Of a stretch of DNA of 8,457 nucleotides, positions 1 through 5,635 are shown piece by piece. The notes below the pieces were generated by a model. That model was given only the letters and a program-made list of their open reading frames with translations. It did no database searches and had not been told where the DNA came from. Origin of the DNA: Verrucomicrobiota bacterium (GTDB lineage: Bacteria; Verrucomicrobiota; Verrucomicrobiia; Chthoniobacterales; JAFAMB01); the NCBI GenBank assembly GCA_019241095.1, contig JAFAXJ010000372.1:1-8457 (forward strand). The letters run 5' to 3'. The position numbers were made by a program, and so were the translations under genes. How positions within the stretch are numbered: the first letter of the stretch is position 1; each line of letters starts with the position of its first letter.

Positions 1-404
1 TCGCTTGACTCGGGAATCAGGACTCGTCCAACCTTGCGGATACTTAAAGTCAGGGATTTCGTAAAGGGCCATCATCCAATTTGTATATCGCCAATCAGAT
101 ATTCCAACTCGTTATTCGGAGACAAACTTGAAAATCAAAGTTCTTCCGCTTGCCAAACCACACTTTGATGGAAACGCGGCCGGGTGTCTTCGATACTTAA
201 ATCCTTAGTACTGGCATTGCTTTTGTTGAAAGGGGATTGCAGCAATTTTCAGCGGTGCTATAAGAAAAGCTATTGAGCTCTCTACGTCCATATCAGAAAC
301 ACCGTACGATTTACGCAAGCTGCTTTCGCTTATAGTGACGAAGCAGCTTGGATCCGTGAATCAGCCCGAGGCGAAAGAGCAAGTAGAAGGCCGGGAAAAT
401 TAAT
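1..404. other. Gene-poor left flank, possible degraded minus-strand coding sequence
   Basis: I see no convincing gene here. On the minus strand a frame is open from 111 to the left edge after a TAA at 114-112. It has tandem ATG codons at 75-73 and 72-70 and begins MMALYEIPDF, so it could be the start of a gene leaving the window, but there is no clear ribosome binding site. The same minus-strand frame is also open from about 360 to 210, and the other minus-strand frames give short protein-like stretches between 250 and 1. That pattern suits an eroded gene but could be chance. On the plus strand the first frame is open from 1 to a TGA at 166-168, with no recognisable protein. The last 30 bases lead into the desaturase. 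Confidence 0.3.
316..350. repeat. 10-bp perfect inverted repeat upstream of the desaturase
   Basis: CAAGCTGCTT at 316-325 is matched exactly by its reverse complement AAGCAGCTTG at 341-350. Two more pairs (327-328 with 339-340) can form if T326 is bulged. No T-run follows on either strand, so it is a poor terminator. It ends 54 bases before the desaturase ATG, so it could be an operator or a leader hairpin for that gene. The function is inferred only from position. Confidence 0.55.
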
Positions 405-1322
405 ATGAAAGCGATGAAAATTTTTGCTTATTCAAAGTGGGACGCTCTGTGTGTGCTATGCGGGATACTCCATTTCGCCTACGTCGTCGCGTTCTTCTTT
501 CTATTTCCTCACCTACCCTGGTGGTTGTTGGTATGTATGGGCCTGCTTTATTCGGTAAGCGTGTCTTGGAATATCAACGGTGTTTCACACAATCTGATTC
601 ATAATCCATTCTTCAAATCGAGAACCATGAATCGGCTGTTTGGAATCATGGAATCGGTCACGCTCGGTATTTCGCAGACTTTTTACAAGTATGTCCATCA
701 CCGGCATCACATGGGAAATAGCGACCGCCCTGACGAGAATGGACATACTCACGATTGGCTCTCGATTTACCGGCATGGTCATGATGGTGAAGCGGAGAAT
801 CCTTGGAGCTACATTTTTCTGAGCTACCTGCGTGAAGATCCAAAGGCAATATACGCCGAAATCAAGAGAAAGAACCCGGCCGATGCTCGCTGGGGCCTGA
901 TCGAAATCGGGGTTCTTGGAGTTACAATCGCGATCGGCCTTTTTCTGAACTGGAAATTTTGGCTTTTCTTTTTCCCTTTTTACTATCTGGGACATTGCTG
1001 TACGTATTTGAACGGCTTCTTCCTTCATTATGGAGGGAACCCTGATAAACCGATCGCCTGGGGGGTAAGCTCGTACGACAAGTGGTACAACCTGATCTGG
1101 TTCAATAACGGTTACCATGCCGAGCATCATTATCGGCCGAAGCTTCACTGGACTCGAATGCAGCAGTTTCACCAGCAGATCCTCGAAGAGCAGAAACGGG
1201 AAGGGGTGCGAGTTATCCAGCCTCCACATGCTCTTGGATTTCTCGATCCTAATCTTCCTCCCAGAAAATATGCCAAGTCAGGGTCTGTGACACCGTCCGA
1301 AGAACAGACTGCCGCGAGATAA
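405..1322 (+). CDS. Membrane fatty acid desaturase (type 1 family)
   Basis: This is an integral membrane di-iron desaturase of 305 residues, predicted to introduce double bonds into acyl chains of membrane lipids in the inner membrane. All three histidine boxes are present: HNLIH at residues 62-66 (HxxxH), HHRHH at 98-102 (HxxHH) and HAEHH at 238-242 (HxxHH). A further His208 lies in a membrane-proximal loop. Hydrophobic segments lie near 15-55 and 165-205, as usual for the family, and length is typical. The ATG at 405 follows a GGGAAA sequence with about 8 bases of spacing. A second ATG three codons on (414) is an alternative. The preferred lipid and bond position cannot be read from sequence. 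A carotenoid hydroxylase or ketolase relative is possible but less likely, because the third box lies in a fatty-acid-desaturase-like context (NNGYHAEHHYRP). A hairpin lies just downstream. Confidence 0.9.
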   Translation: MKAMKIFAYSKWDALCVLCGILHFAYVVAFFFLFPHLPWWLLVCMGLLYSVSVSWNINGVSHNLIHNPFFKSRTMNRLFGIMESVTLGISQTFYKYVHHRHHMGNSDRPDENGHTHDWLSIYRHGHDGEAENPWSYIFLSYLREDPKAIYAEIKRKNPADARWGLIEIGVLGVTIAIGLFLNWKFWLFFFPFYYLGHCCTYLNGFFLHYGGNPDKPIAWGVSSYDKWYNLIWFNNGYHAEHHYRPKLHWTRMQQFHQQILEEQKREGVRVIQPPHALGFLDPNLPPRKYAKSGSVTPSEEQTAAR

Positions 1323-1345
1323 GCGATCGGGTTCGAACATCGGAC

Positions 1346-1363
1346 ACTCATGGGCTCATGAGT
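1346..1363 (+). other. Short hairpin after the desaturase gene
   Basis: ACTCATG at 1346-1352 pairs with CATGAGT at 1357-1363 around the loop GGCT. It begins 24 bases after the desaturase stop. No T-run follows, so it may only stabilise the 3' end or be chance. It is a weak candidate for a transcript boundary. Confidence 0.3.
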
Positions 1364-1410
1364 TCCACAGGACCTATGAAGTCTGCCAGGTCAATTCCTC
1401 GATTGCGAGC

Positions 1411-2064
1411 ATGCTGATTGTCGATGCAGAAATCCCCTGCAAAACCGTGATATTGTGCGGGACGATGGTGATTCCGGCTGGGGCCAGAGGAATTGTGCTT
1501 TTCGCTCACGGCAGCGGCAGCAGTCGGCACAGTCCTCGAAACCAGTTTGTGGCGCGCCACATTCATCAGTCTGGTAATGGAACATTGCTTTTCGACCTGC
1601 TAACTCCCGACGAGGAGATTGAGGACCGGGATACGGGAGGCCTGCGCTTCAATATAACTCTGTTGACGAGCAGGTTGGTTGACGCCACTCAGTGGGTAAT
1701 AGGGCAGCCCGCAGCCGGAAAACTTGGTATCGGCTACTTCGGGTCAAGCACCGGCGGCGCTGCCGCGTTGTCCGCTGCTGCGAGGGTCGGCCAACGGATC
1801 AGCGCTGTGGTTTCACGTGGAGGAAGACCCGATCTCGCGCACGAGTCGCTGGCATTCGTCCACTCGCCAACCTTGCTCATTATTGGCCAAAACGACCACG
1901 AAGTCGTTCAACTTAACGAGGCAGCATATGCGGAACTTCGTTGTGAGAAAGAGCTGAAATTAGTGCCTGGCGCGACGCACCTCTTTGAAGAACCGGGTAC
2001 TCTTCAGATTGTTGCGGACTGGGCCGCTCGTTGGTTCTGCCGCCACTTGCATACCAACGCGTAA
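1411..2064 (+). CDS. Dienelactone-hydrolase-type alpha/beta hydrolase
   Basis: This 217-residue protein has the alpha/beta-hydrolase fold and is a likely cytoplasmic esterase or lactonase of unknown substrate. The N-terminal strand and oxyanion region read VLFAHGSGSSRHSPRN at residues 29-44. The nucleophile elbow GSSTG at 111-115 gives Ser113. Asp162 (in GQNDHEV) and His190 (in GATHLFEEPG) complete the triad in the usual order and spacing. There is no signal peptide or membrane segment. The frame is open further upstream, but no ATG, GTG or TTG lies between the desaturase stop and 1411, and the family usually begins with a short strand as here, so I keep 1411. The Shine-Dalgarno signal is poor. 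The desaturase ends 88 bases upstream in the same orientation, so they could be co-transcribed, although a small hairpin lies between. Homologues elsewhere are often joined to or beside phosphoribosyltransferases; none is seen here. Confidence 0.85.
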   Translation: MLIVDAEIPCKTVILCGTMVIPAGARGIVLFAHGSGSSRHSPRNQFVARHIHQSGNGTLLFDLLTPDEEIEDRDTGGLRFNITLLTSRLVDATQWVIGQPAAGKLGIGYFGSSTGGAAALSAAARVGQRISAVVSRGGRPDLAHESLAFVHSPTLLIIGQNDHEVVQLNEAAYAELRCEKELKLVPGATHLFEEPGTLQIVADWAARWFCRHLHTNA

Positions 2065-2079
2065 GATGAAACTCATCTT
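2063..2079 (+). other. Hairpin overlapping the hydrolase stop codon
   Basis: AAGATGA at 2063-2069 and TCATCTT at 2073-2079 form a perfect 7-bp stem with a 3-base loop, starting inside the TAA. An A-run, not a T-run, follows on the plus strand, so it is not a standard intrinsic terminator. It may act as a 3' end stabiliser. Confidence 0.35.
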
Positions 2080-2105
2080 CAAAAATTGGTTAAGGGCTCG
2101 TTTCG

Positions 2106-2127
2106 TGGCGCGCTTTTGGCGCGCTTT
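2106..2127 (+). terminator. Tandem 11-bp duplication that can form a GC hairpin, weak terminator candidate
   Basis: The 11-base unit TGGCGCGCTTT occurs twice head to tail, at 2106-2116 and 2117-2127. Because GCGCGC is self-complementary, the copies at 2108-2113 and 2119-2124 can form a 6-bp all-GC stem with a 5-base loop, followed by TTTC. The position, about 40 bases after the hydrolase stop, suits an intrinsic terminator, but the T-tract is short. Confidence 0.4.
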
Positions 2128-2134
2128 CTAGTCC

Positions 2135-2150
2135 AAGCTTGAAAGCTTGA
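2135..2150. repeat. Tandem 8-bp palindromic repeat
   Basis: AAGCTTGA is repeated exactly at 2135-2142 and 2143-2150. CAAGCTT at 2134-2140 and AAGCTTG at 2143-2149 also form a hairpin or operator-like palindrome. It lies about 90 bases before the next start codon, so it could be a binding site for that gene's regulator. No function is shown. Confidence 0.4.
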
Positions 2151-2237
2151 CGTATATTCTCTCGAACGATAGCGTTCCCATTTCGGCGCTGATTAACGGA
2201 CGAAGCTCCCCATATTTACCCCCTACAAGGTTCACAA

Positions 2238-2714
2238 GTGCGATTTACTTTAAAACCTGCTTCTGAGTGCGCTTCGCCAAATTCAATGGGCGCAGCTCAC
2301 TGTTTGTTGATGTTTTTATTTCTGACCAGCTGGTGCGGGGTTACCTCGTGCTATGCCTCTTCATCTGCTGTCACTCTTGAGCGGCATACAGAAATGCAAC
2401 CGATGTCGGAGCAAGATCTACGACAACGGCAGGTGCAATTTTTGAATCAGATCCGGAGGGCAGATCCGGACCGTCGCACGATTGAACGTGCTATCTTCAA
2501 TGAAAAAAATGAGCTCGGAATCATACTCAACCGAAACGCTGAACTGGATAGGATCCCGGCTCTCATGCGAACACTTTTAACTCGGATGGCGAGGACGTTT
2601 CCCGGCCGGGACCTGACAATCCTCGCTTATACCCCTTCTAATCCACCGCATAAGATCGGGACGGCCCGGCTTAATGCGAGTACCCGCGACATGACTTATA
2701 CGCCTGAGCGCTAA
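2238..2714 (+). CDS. Small exported protein of unknown function
   Basis: I do not recognise the family. The 158-residue protein has a basic N-terminus (Arg2, Lys6) and a hydrophobic segment at about residues 23-36. It then has a small-residue stretch ending near residues 40-44 (YASSSA) that suits signal peptidase cleavage, so it is probably periplasmic or secreted. The mature part is charged and helical at 57-90. A second compact region runs from about 91 to 155, with ILNRNAELDRIP and FPGRDLTILAY looking like conserved alpha/beta elements. I chose the GTG at 2238 because AAGG at 2227-2230 lies 7 bases upstream and it supplies the positive charges. An ATG at 2286 (residue 17) would leave a signal peptide without basic residues and has no ribosome binding site. 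It ends inside a strong hairpin and lies just ahead of another small gene. Cys33 and Cys38 do not form a good lipobox. Confidence 0.7.
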   Translation: MRFTLKPASECASPNSMGAAHCLLMFLFLTSWCGVTSCYASSSAVTLERHTEMQPMSEQDLRQRQVQFLNQIRRADPDRRTIERAIFNEKNELGIILNRNAELDRIPALMRTLLTRMARTFPGRDLTILAYTPSNPPHKIGTARLNASTRDMTYTPER

Positions 2715-2730
2715 AGATGCGCTCAGGCGT
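2700..2730 (+). terminator. Perfect 12-bp stem hairpin between two small genes
   Basis: ACGCCTGAGCGC at 2700-2711 is matched exactly by GCGCTCAGGCGT at 2719-2730, leaving a 7-base loop (2712-2718) made of the upstream TAA stop plus AGAT. The long GC-rich stem is stable in RNA of either strand, but no T-run follows. It may be an attenuating or 3'-protecting structure, or a factor-dependent terminator. It also traps the first possible ATG (2717) of the next gene at the loop-stem edge. Confidence 0.65.
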
Positions 2731-2749
2731 CAATCGAAAGCCCACGAAT

Positions 2750-3268
2750 ATGCCAGGAACTGTTGATGATTTTATGAACCGCTTCGGCGGAGGCGGAACG
2801 ATCGACGATAGCGAAGCCCAGCAATATCATGATCGGTTTGTCTCTAATAATCCCGAGGACAGCCATTTCGATAGCCAGACGTATCACCAAAGCGCGACGG
2901 AATACCTGGGAAAACTGCCTGATGACCAGTTTCATCAGGCGGCTCGTAATGCGTACGATCAAGCGCCTCCGGACCAGCGAACCGGACTTCTGGGCGGCTT
3001 GCTCGCCGGGCTCGCCGGCAGTGCTGGCAGCACTGGAATAGCAGGACTCGCCAGTAAGCTTGGTTTGGGATCAACAAATCCGAGCCAAATGAACGCCGAT
3101 GACGCTACGCGCCTCATGAACTATGCGCGCCAACAGAATCCCGAGGTATTAAACCAAACCGTCCAGAACCAACCATGGCTTCTAAAAGCAATGGGTAATC
3201 CCATCGTAATGGGTGCACTCGCGATGGCTGCAACAAAACTGTTTAATAGGCAGCGCCCGAATACCTGA
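2750..3268 (+). CDS. Conserved hypothetical glycine-rich protein
   Basis: There is no named function. From the ATG at 2750 the product is 172 residues, beginning MPGTVDDFMNRF. The frame also allows ATG 2717, but that codon sits in the hairpin and would add 11 atypical residues, so I prefer 2750; neither has a strong ribosome binding site. Counting from 2750, an acidic N-terminal part with YHDRFV (about 27-32) leads to YLGKLPDDQFHQAARNAY at 52-69. Next comes a glycine/alanine/leucine-rich hydrophobic stretch at about 80-106. The C-terminal helical part has QPWLLKAMGNPIVMGALAMA near 141-160 and a basic tail. It has no signal peptide. The hydrophobic glycine-rich segment could associate with membranes or pack helices. 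It reads like a conserved soil-bacterial hypothetical family; that is recollection, not a search. It is 35 bases downstream of the exported-protein gene and separated by the hairpin. Confidence 0.75.
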   Translation: MPGTVDDFMNRFGGGGTIDDSEAQQYHDRFVSNNPEDSHFDSQTYHQSATEYLGKLPDDQFHQAARNAYDQAPPDQRTGLLGGLLAGLAGSAGSTGIAGLASKLGLGSTNPSQMNADDATRLMNYARQQNPEVLNQTVQNQPWLLKAMGNPIVMGALAMAATKLFNRQRPNT

Positions 3269-3271
3269 TAC

Positions 3272-3884
3272 CTATAGACCGCTTTGAGTTTTGCTCAGGC
3301 AACAACGCGGAGTTGACGGCCAAAGGGGAGATTGCCGGGCGACGGGCTTCGACAAACGGATTTCACGAGCGACAGCCCGGTTGAAATCCATTGCAGCGAC
3401 CAATGCATGAGAAGGAATTGCCAAAATGTTGGTATCCCGGTTGGCTGTAACTTTTCTTGAGTTCCTGCAAGCATCTCTTGTAACGCCAGCAGTTGCCCGT
3501 TCTCGACCAGTTCAATCCGGTTTCCGCCTTCTGTATTGACACGATCCATATCGATACCCCGGTGTTGCTTCTGCTCCTACCGTCGCCTCCTGTATTCAGA
3601 GCCGCGATCGCCAATTGACCCTTGAAAACAAAGAAGGCATCAGTTACGACTTGGCCGAACGTCAAGAGCGTATCACCTCTGGGGTAGCGCTGGAATTTGC
3701 TCGCCTGTGCGATTCGGGAGAGAACGTTCGCATCCCACGGGCAGCACTCTTCACCTCCAGCATTCGAAGCGGGCTTCCGCATCAGAAATCAGCCACGAGT
3801 CCACACCCAGAACTCGATCTTGAGCGACATACCAAAAGCGGCTAGGAAATCATCACGTGCTCTGGAGAGAATCCCCTGGAGTAT
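3272..3884 (-). pseudogene. Broken MscS-like channel with C-terminal cyclic-nucleotide-binding domain
   Basis: Three minus-strand frames must be joined. From 3884 a frame reads DDFLAAFGMSLKIEFWVW before a TGA at 3791-3789; this resembles the FGDSSLxFELRVW signature in the C-terminal part of MscS-family channels. From 3782 a second frame reads ANVLSRIAQASKFQRYPRG then GDTLLTFG and DAFFVFKGQLAIAAL, the start of a cNMP-binding beta-roll. Near 3550-3470 the homology moves to a third frame (NRIELVENGQLLALQEMLAG). Near 3455 it moves again to VTANRDTNILAIPSHAL and AAMDFNRAVAREI, ending with a TAG at 3274-3272. So at least two frameshifts, a stop and a probable deletion separate the channel tail from the binding domain. 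The channel's membrane segments are missing. The order MscS then cNMP domain matches bacterial cyclic-nucleotide-gated channels of the MscS superfamily. A Crp-type regulator is the alternative, but no helix-turn-helix is visible. It cannot make a functional protein as read. Confidence 0.7.
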
Positions 3885-3897
3885 CTACCGATAAATG

Positions 3898-3921
3898 ACA
3901 TCATGCTTTAGCGCATGACGT
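3898..3921. repeat. Short inverted repeat between the two pseudogenes
   Basis: TCATGC at 3901-3906 pairs with GCATGA at 3913-3918 around a 6-base loop. Two of the three flanking positions also pair (3898-3899 with 3920-3921). It lies in the spacer where the missing halves of the two flanking pseudogenes would have been. It may be a deletion scar or chance. Confidence 0.25.
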
Positions 3922-4017
3922 CGAACGGCAGGTACTAAGCATTAGACGGCCGGGCTGGCTTGTTTATGTTTGGCCACGCTTGACAACACAAACAACGCCG
4001 GGTTGGGCAAATTGGTA

Positions 4018-4392
4018 TGTTATACATGTGCTGCCAAATTCAATTCTTTGCTACTGTGTAGACGACATCTCCGGTAACGGCATCCATCAGGTAAATATTA
4101 TAAGAGCCGACCGTGGCTTTTGCCAGCTCGACCGTCTCTGGAGAACTCGCTACGGCAGTAGTGATACGAAGTTGATTACCTATGTGGCTCTCGATGCGCC
4201 GTCGCCTAATCTCGGGTTGCGCGACCAGCCGCTAGTGCACAGCTCCGGTAAGCGCCGCATCTCTTGTACTGTAGCCGAGACCGCGCCGACAGCCAAGCAC
4301 GCGAGACCTGTAATTGGCAGAACGAAAATGATTTTTGAACGAATCGAAAGCTGCCACATACGAGGCTGCAGCCTGATCGCCGCACCTTTCAA
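4018..4392 (-). pseudogene. N-terminal remnant of a membrane sensor, probably an adenylate/guanylate cyclase
   Basis: On the minus strand the frame from 4392 (likely original ATG at 4359) reads MWQLSIRSKIIFVLPITGL and continues ACLAVGAVSA: a short cytoplasmic start and a signal-anchor helix. Near 4285-4275 homology jumps frame to STRDAALTGAV. A TAG at 4234-4232 interrupts, then RLVAQPEIRRRRIESHIG and LRITTAVASSPETVELAKA follow, the helix after the membrane anchor in extracytoplasmic sensor domains. It runs directly into YNIYLMDAVTGDVVYTVAKN, the conserved strand-turn of such sensors. The expected residues between these pieces (roughly 100, by memory of the family) are missing, so an internal deletion is likely. 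A further shift at a TGA (4042-4040) leads to EFGST. The HAMP and catalytic domains are absent. Proteins with this architecture include nucleotide cyclases, chemoreceptors and kinases; I favour a cyclase because a cNMP-binding channel remnant follows. Confidence 0.65.
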
Positions 4393-4663
4393 ATCAAGAG
4401 TGGAATGAGAACTCTAGAAAATTGCCGCTTTCTTATCCGATATCCTCTTGGTAATCGAACGCGTTCTGCAGAGAACGCTTTGTCTTGACTCAGGTTCCTC
4501 CCGCATCTAACCCAGTTCCAGCACTGTTGCATGAACCTCGCCGTGTCCAGTTCCAACCTCCAATGCCGCCCTACTGCCCTGCTCTCCAAGAAAGCCGTCG
4601 CGTGGTGCTCGTAATTTCCGGGGCTGCTTTCAAAGCATTTGATGCCTCTATGGATAAGTCGCA
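4393..4663. other. Spacer before the importer, no recognised gene
   Basis: Open frames exist on both strands (plus 4485-4667 from a TTG; minus 4664-4389), but neither product resembles a known family. The plus-strand frame stops in a TGA that overlaps the permease ATG by four bases (ATGA), which can indicate translational coupling. Its proline-rich product and TTG start do not convince me. A promoter for the importer is expected here. TTGACT at 4485-4490 could be a -35 box, but no good -10 follows. Confidence 0.3.
4461..4478 (+). other. 7-bp hairpin or operator-like palindrome upstream of the importer
   Basis: GCGTTCT at 4461-4467 pairs exactly with AGAACGC at 4472-4478 around GCAG, followed by the T-rich TTTGTCTT. 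It could be an intrinsic terminator for plus-strand readthrough, or a regulator site about 185 bases ahead of the importer. The two uses cannot be separated from sequence. Confidence 0.35.
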
Positions 4664-5635
4664 ATGAGAAGTTCCCAACCTAATGCGCAGATCAAAAAGC
4701 AACCGGGTACGGCTCAAGCCAGAACTCAATCTGGGTCCGTTGCAATGGCACGCCGAATCAGTGGGCGCAATAGGTTTATTGAACGAGATTTCGCTGGTTA
4801 CCTTTATATTGCGCCAGCTTTTCTGGTAGTCGGCGTTTTTTTCTTTTGCCCACTTGGTTTGTTAATTTGGATGGCTCTGCATGATTGGCCGTTGTTAGGC
4901 AAGCCGCAGTTTCAAGGTCTAGCCAATTTTGCTGCTCTGTTTCAGGACACAACCTTTTGGGAAAGCTTCTGGTTCACGGCCAAATACACCATGGTAATTA
5001 CGCCGGCTATATTTCTGCTGGCATATGGTTTAGCTCTGTTGATCAATTCTCGGGCGCCCGGCACTGGTGTCTTCCGGACTATTTACTTTCTTCCTGTCGT
5101 CATTGGCCTGGGCACAGCCAGTTTGTTGTGGGTGTGGCTATTGAATGATCAGGTAGGAATGTTACACCGGATTCTAGTTAGTTGGGGATGGTTGCGCGAA
5201 CCGGCTCTTGCAAACGGGAACACAGCCTTTCTTGCAGTGATTGCAATGGTGATCTGGAAGACCGTTGGATTTACGATGGTCCTGCTATTAGTCGGAATGC
5301 AGGCAATACCTAATGATCTTTATGAAGCGGCACGAATCGATGGTGCGAGTTGGTGGGCTCAACAGTTAAACATTACCTTCCCACTCCTTCGAGCTACGTT
5401 TGCTTTGGCATTGATTATGTCTGTTGTAGGCTCTTTTCTTGCCTTTGATCAGTTCTACATCATGACTGGAGGCGGTCCGGATAACTCCACTATCACAGTC
5501 GTTTACTGGATTTATCGTGCCTCGTTCACCTATTTTAAATTGGGATATGGCGCGGCGATGTCCCTGGTATTAATGGCTGGACTCACCATCCTTAGTGCAT
5601 TCCAGCTTTTGATTCTGCGTGAACGGAATGACTAA
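4664..5635 (+). CDS. Sugar-type ABC transporter permease, MalF/UgpA-like
   Basis: This is an inner-membrane permease of the binding-protein-dependent MalFG class, 323 residues. It has about six membrane helices, near residues 48-70, 108-128, 138-160, 190-212, 243-265 and 296-318. The cytoplasmic EAA loop that docks the ATPase is clear: EAARIDGASWW at 221-231, with the proline of the LP-type end at 240. MTGGGPDNST at 267-276 is typical of the MalF/UgpA side. ATG 4664 gives a long basic, polar N-terminal tail of about 45 residues. ATG 4745 (residue 28, MARRISGR) would give a more usual start. A weak GGA-type site lies before 4664, so I keep it without certainty. The gene abuts the second permease (stop TAA immediately followed by ATG), so the two are co-transcribed and should form a heterodimer. 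No ATPase gene is present. The substrate is probably a sugar or glycoside; the identity is unknown. Confidence 0.93.
   Translation: MRSSQPNAQIKKQPGTAQARTQSGSVAMARRISGRNRFIERDFAGYLYIAPAFLVVGVFFFCPLGLLIWMALHDWPLLGKPQFQGLANFAALFQDTTFWESFWFTAKYTMVITPAIFLLAYGLALLINSRAPGTGVFRTIYFLPVVIGLGTASLLWVWLLNDQVGMLHRILVSWGWLREPALANGNTAFLAVIAMVIWKTVGFTMVLLLVGMQAIPNDLYEAARIDGASWWAQQLNITFPLLRATFALALIMSVVGSFLAFDQFYIMTGGGPDNSTITVVYWIYRASFTYFKLGYGAAMSLVLMAGLTILSAFQLLILRERND

Noticed and set aside
585..1229. 214-codon minus-strand open frame opposite the desaturase
   Set aside because: It is antisense to a gene with all catalytic histidine boxes; its product has no recognisable motif.
1692..1957. Plus-strand frames inside the hydrolase gene
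   Set aside because: They overlap the nucleophile and acid regions of an intact hydrolase in another frame.
3615..3894. Two plus-strand frames over the channel remnant
   Set aside because: They lie opposite the cNMP-domain and MscS fragments and have no motif of their own.
3980..4408. 142-codon plus-strand open frame
   Set aside because: Its product resembles nothing, while the opposite strand carries the sensor remnant with recognisable motifs, so the plus frame is a shadow.
4389..4664. 91-codon minus-strand open frame in the spacer before the importer
   Set aside because: It has no family resemblance, no ribosome binding site, and amino-acid content (many Arg, Cys, Trp) typical of non-coding frames.
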